A DNA stretch of 64,000 nucleotides from assembly GCA_951799405.1 (NCBI GenBank), contig OX637339.1:7130001-7194000 (forward strand), written 5' to 3'. Made by a program: the position numbers and the translations under genes. This stretch comes from Agapetus fuscipes. Its lineage: Eukaryota; Arthropoda; Insecta; Trichoptera; Glossosomatidae. The number at the start of each line of letters is the position of its first letter. The stretch's first letter is position 1. Shown one piece after another: positions 61,392 to 64,000 of the stretch. The notes beneath the pieces were generated by a model. That model saw only the letters and a program-made list of their open reading frames with translations, had not been told where the DNA came from and made no database searches.

Positions 61392-64000
61392 ACACATCAA
61401 GGATACTTTGCGTAGATGGATCTTTAGAACCTTGAATTATTTTATACTAAGGTTTTTTGATTCCAGAAAGGTGTGTACACTGATAGTTTTGGTTGATATA
61501 AAGTTGAACCATAATCTCAGTATAAGATTATTCAAGGTTAGATGTATTGCATTTTCAGACAGTATAATGCTTTTCATGTTTACAATATTGTAAGTTGTGT
61601 TACCTTATGTGTATAAATAATGTTTTGACTAAATCTTATTATATGGCCAACTTCACATTGTGATGCTAGTTTCAAAATGGTGAACATGATATTTTTTCAC
61701 GGCTGTACCAGATAGATTCGGCACAAATTTTATAAACAATAAAATTGTAACGTCACACGGCGGGTAGCTAGGGAAAAGCAAAACTGATATTTTGTTATTG
61801 GTTACTAAGGACCCTAGTCATTGATGTGACGTTTTCCAGTTGAGGAAAAATGTATCTTAAATAAAATTATGCTTCTAGATATGTTATTTTATAAAAAACT
61901 ATTTTAAAGTTTTTCATTTCCTCCGTTGTACACCTTTACAATAGCTGCAATTGTATGTAAAGAGGAAATGTGCAAGGAAATAGAAGAAAGGAGAGACTGA
62001 GAAAAGTATGGGTTGATCAGATCAATAAGATTGTGTAAGAATGGGATGTAGAGGTATGAATGTAAAAGAAGGAAACGTATGAAAAAGGAAATGGATGTGA
62101 ATGAATTGAAAGTGCGAGACAGAAGGTTGTATTGGCTGCAAGACTGTATTGACTCTGGCCACTCCTAGCTGAAAAGCACGGTAATTACTGTGACAAAAAT
62201 ATTATATTCACCATTTTGGGTCTTACGCATTCGTATAATAGGATTTTACCAATAGTTGCATTTTTTTCTATTTTATCCGTCGATCAAAATAAAGGAAATA
62301 GATGGAGCATCAGAGCTGTTTGCTTTGCCAAAAAGACTATGCCTAAAGCTTTGTCTTAATAAAGCAAGGTTCAAGTATATGAGAGAGAGTACAAGTGCGT
62401 TCAGGTCGGAATTGAAGACATGTTTGTTTCGGAGATGTTACAGTTGAAAAGTTCTCTTGCAGTGATTTATCACAAAACAGCACTATAAATCGCCACCTTT
62501 AAGGTAAAACTGAATAAGTGCTGATTCACTAATTTGAGAAACTGTGGATAAAACATTTTATTGGGTGTAACTTCTTATAGTAAGTGAACTAATTATAGAA
62601 AGTGCTAATGAAGAACTTCTAAACTACAGGATTTTCACACATTTTTTGTGTTTTCTCTTGTAGAAAATAGGAAAAAGGTTAATTTATCTGAGAAACCCAT
62701 TTTAGCTTCATACGTCACTTATTCAGTTATACCTGGGTATCAAAATATTTTCTTATTATTATTAGTATCAACTGTCATAGAATACTGAAGTTATTTTTGA
62801 TGCATGACGCCAATATATTGTGTCTCTTTTTTTCATTGTCTACCTACTTCCGTTCCATGGCATGTCCATTACAATGGGAAGAAACTGACTTCTACCATCT
62901 ATTTCTTTTATTTTGATTGATGAATTTGTTAGTGGGGCTGTCTGCTGCAATGAATATTTCCTCTGACTGCTATTTAAAAATATGACAATAGAAATTCCTA
63001 GAAACCACTATATGTATATATTGCATTTGTCTACTGCATATTTTTATAGTTAAAATTGCATTTTCAAATAATATTATATTTTTCCAATAGATAATTATTT
63101 TTAAGTTTACCTAGTAGTGTAACCATATGATTGATATTTTTAAATAAGTTTTATATTTTTTCAACATACTGCTTTGTGTAAATATATATTTTTTCTTTCT
63201 ATTCTACTTAATTCCAAAAATGGAGTCCAAAATCGCTGAAATAAATAGTTTCACTTAGCTGGGTTGTGATGGGTTGAATGGTTGCTAAGGACCTTAGTTC
63301 CGAATCTGACCACCACCACCATTTTGGGGTTGTCATTCATAGCAAATAAATTATAAGACCAGAGACAGGCATACAGTAATATGTCAACGCTCTATGTACA
63401 GTATTTAAAACATCTGTCATGGTATGTCACTATAAGTATATTTCACTATGTTCTAAAATAAATATAAAATCCCAATTAGGTATCTCTTATCCATTTTTTA
63501 TTTTCTGTGGGCGACAACCTGTGACGTCACCCAGCCGAGGAAAATTTTTGAATGTGCGGACTCCATTTTTAATTTAAATATTTTCTGTGTTGCTAGCGTG
63601 TTTGGCAATTTGACATTAAAGGAGTAATTATTAAACTAAATGTAAGAATTATTGTACATATGAAATCTTTGCTTCAACAATAGTGTTTTAGGTAAATATT
63701 CTTCATATCTGATGTGTTCTTATAATAAAGGCCGTATTCAAGAGCTCACTTGGGCGCTAATAGTAAAAATCGTGGTGGGGGTAGCTCGCTCACAAAACAC
63801 CCTGAACGATTATAAGCGAACTTCATCTCTCAAAGCACGGCAGAACGGATGTAGATTTATCTCAAAATGCATTATTGTAAATTTATATTTTCTAAATATA
63901 TTTTCAGCAAATTTTTCAATTATTAAAGTTCTTTTTATAACTCAAATCCAATTATAACTCAAATCCATCATTAATAATTGTGGCTAATATTTGTGTTATT
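61392..64000. other. kelch 3' flank, no further gene seen
   Basis: Follows the kelch TAA. AATAAA-like signals occur at about 61614 and 61738, so the 3' UTR may end near there. Repeats: a fragment with GTAACGTCACACGGCGGGTAG (about 61740-61840), a LINE coding relic (about 61960-62160, RRKERLRKVWVDQINKIV), a MITE (62502-62734) and an element with ATGGAGTCC-type inverted ends (about 63221-63566). Other ORFs are short and unsupported. Confidence 0.6.
62502..62734. mobile_element. MITE, about 233 bp
   Basis: Inverted ends AGGTAAAACTGAATAAGTGC and the complement of AGGTATAACTGAATAAGTGA; the interior matches 48341-48590 (GTGGATAAAACATTTTATTG). Confidence 0.75.

Overview
The window is nuclear DNA from an animal and most likely an insect. 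It has an AT-rich background with short GC-rich exons split by introns that follow GT-AG rules, many transposon remnants, and genes matching insect orthologues. No bacterial, CRISPR, rRNA or genuine tRNA features were seen. I could not determine the order or species.

Three protein-coding genes can be assembled. (1) On the + strand, 8652-34339: a family C orphan receptor of the GPR158/GPR179 type (Drosophila relatives are Smog/CG31660 and CG31760). Fifteen coding exons join in frame to about 714 residues: signal peptide, Cache-like ectodomain, EGF-like and Cys-rich linker, seven membrane segments and a short coiled-coil tail. (2) On the - strand, 45132-45701: an intronless 189-codon gene resembling Mis12, a kinetochore subunit. 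(3) On the + strand, 47611-61391: the Kelch/KLHL2-KLHL3 orthologue, a BTB-BACK-Kelch adaptor of Cullin-3 ubiquitin ligases. Thirteen coding exons give 615 codons ending in TGA (59250-59252).

The main result is at the 3' end of kelch. The frame does not stop meaning anything at the TGA: it stays open through the rest of that exon, across the next splice junction in the same phase, and for 632 more codons to a TAA at 61389-61391. The stop has the leaky context UGA-C, and a 9-bp GC-rich hairpin with a 5-nt loop begins 3 nt after it. This is the ORF1-UGA-ORF2 arrangement known for Drosophila kelch, so stop-codon readthrough to a protein of about 1248 residues is predicted. The general phenomenon is known; the hairpin and the ORF2 sequence in this genome are the parts worth checking.

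Layout: 1-8651 is transposon-rich flank; 8652-34339 receptor gene with repeat-filled introns; 34340-45131 gene-poor repeat-rich DNA; 45132-45701 Mis12; 45702-47610 the divergent Mis12/kelch interval, mostly filled by a retrotransposon tail split by a hAT-like element; 47611-61391 kelch; 61392-64000 3' flank with small transposons. The repeats include one LINE family with (GATTA)n tails in at least a dozen copies, two tRNA-headed SINE families, several MITE families with visible inverted repeats, two hAT-like insertions with exact 8-bp target duplications, a TA-flanked transposase remnant, and a mariner-type relic inside a kelch intron.
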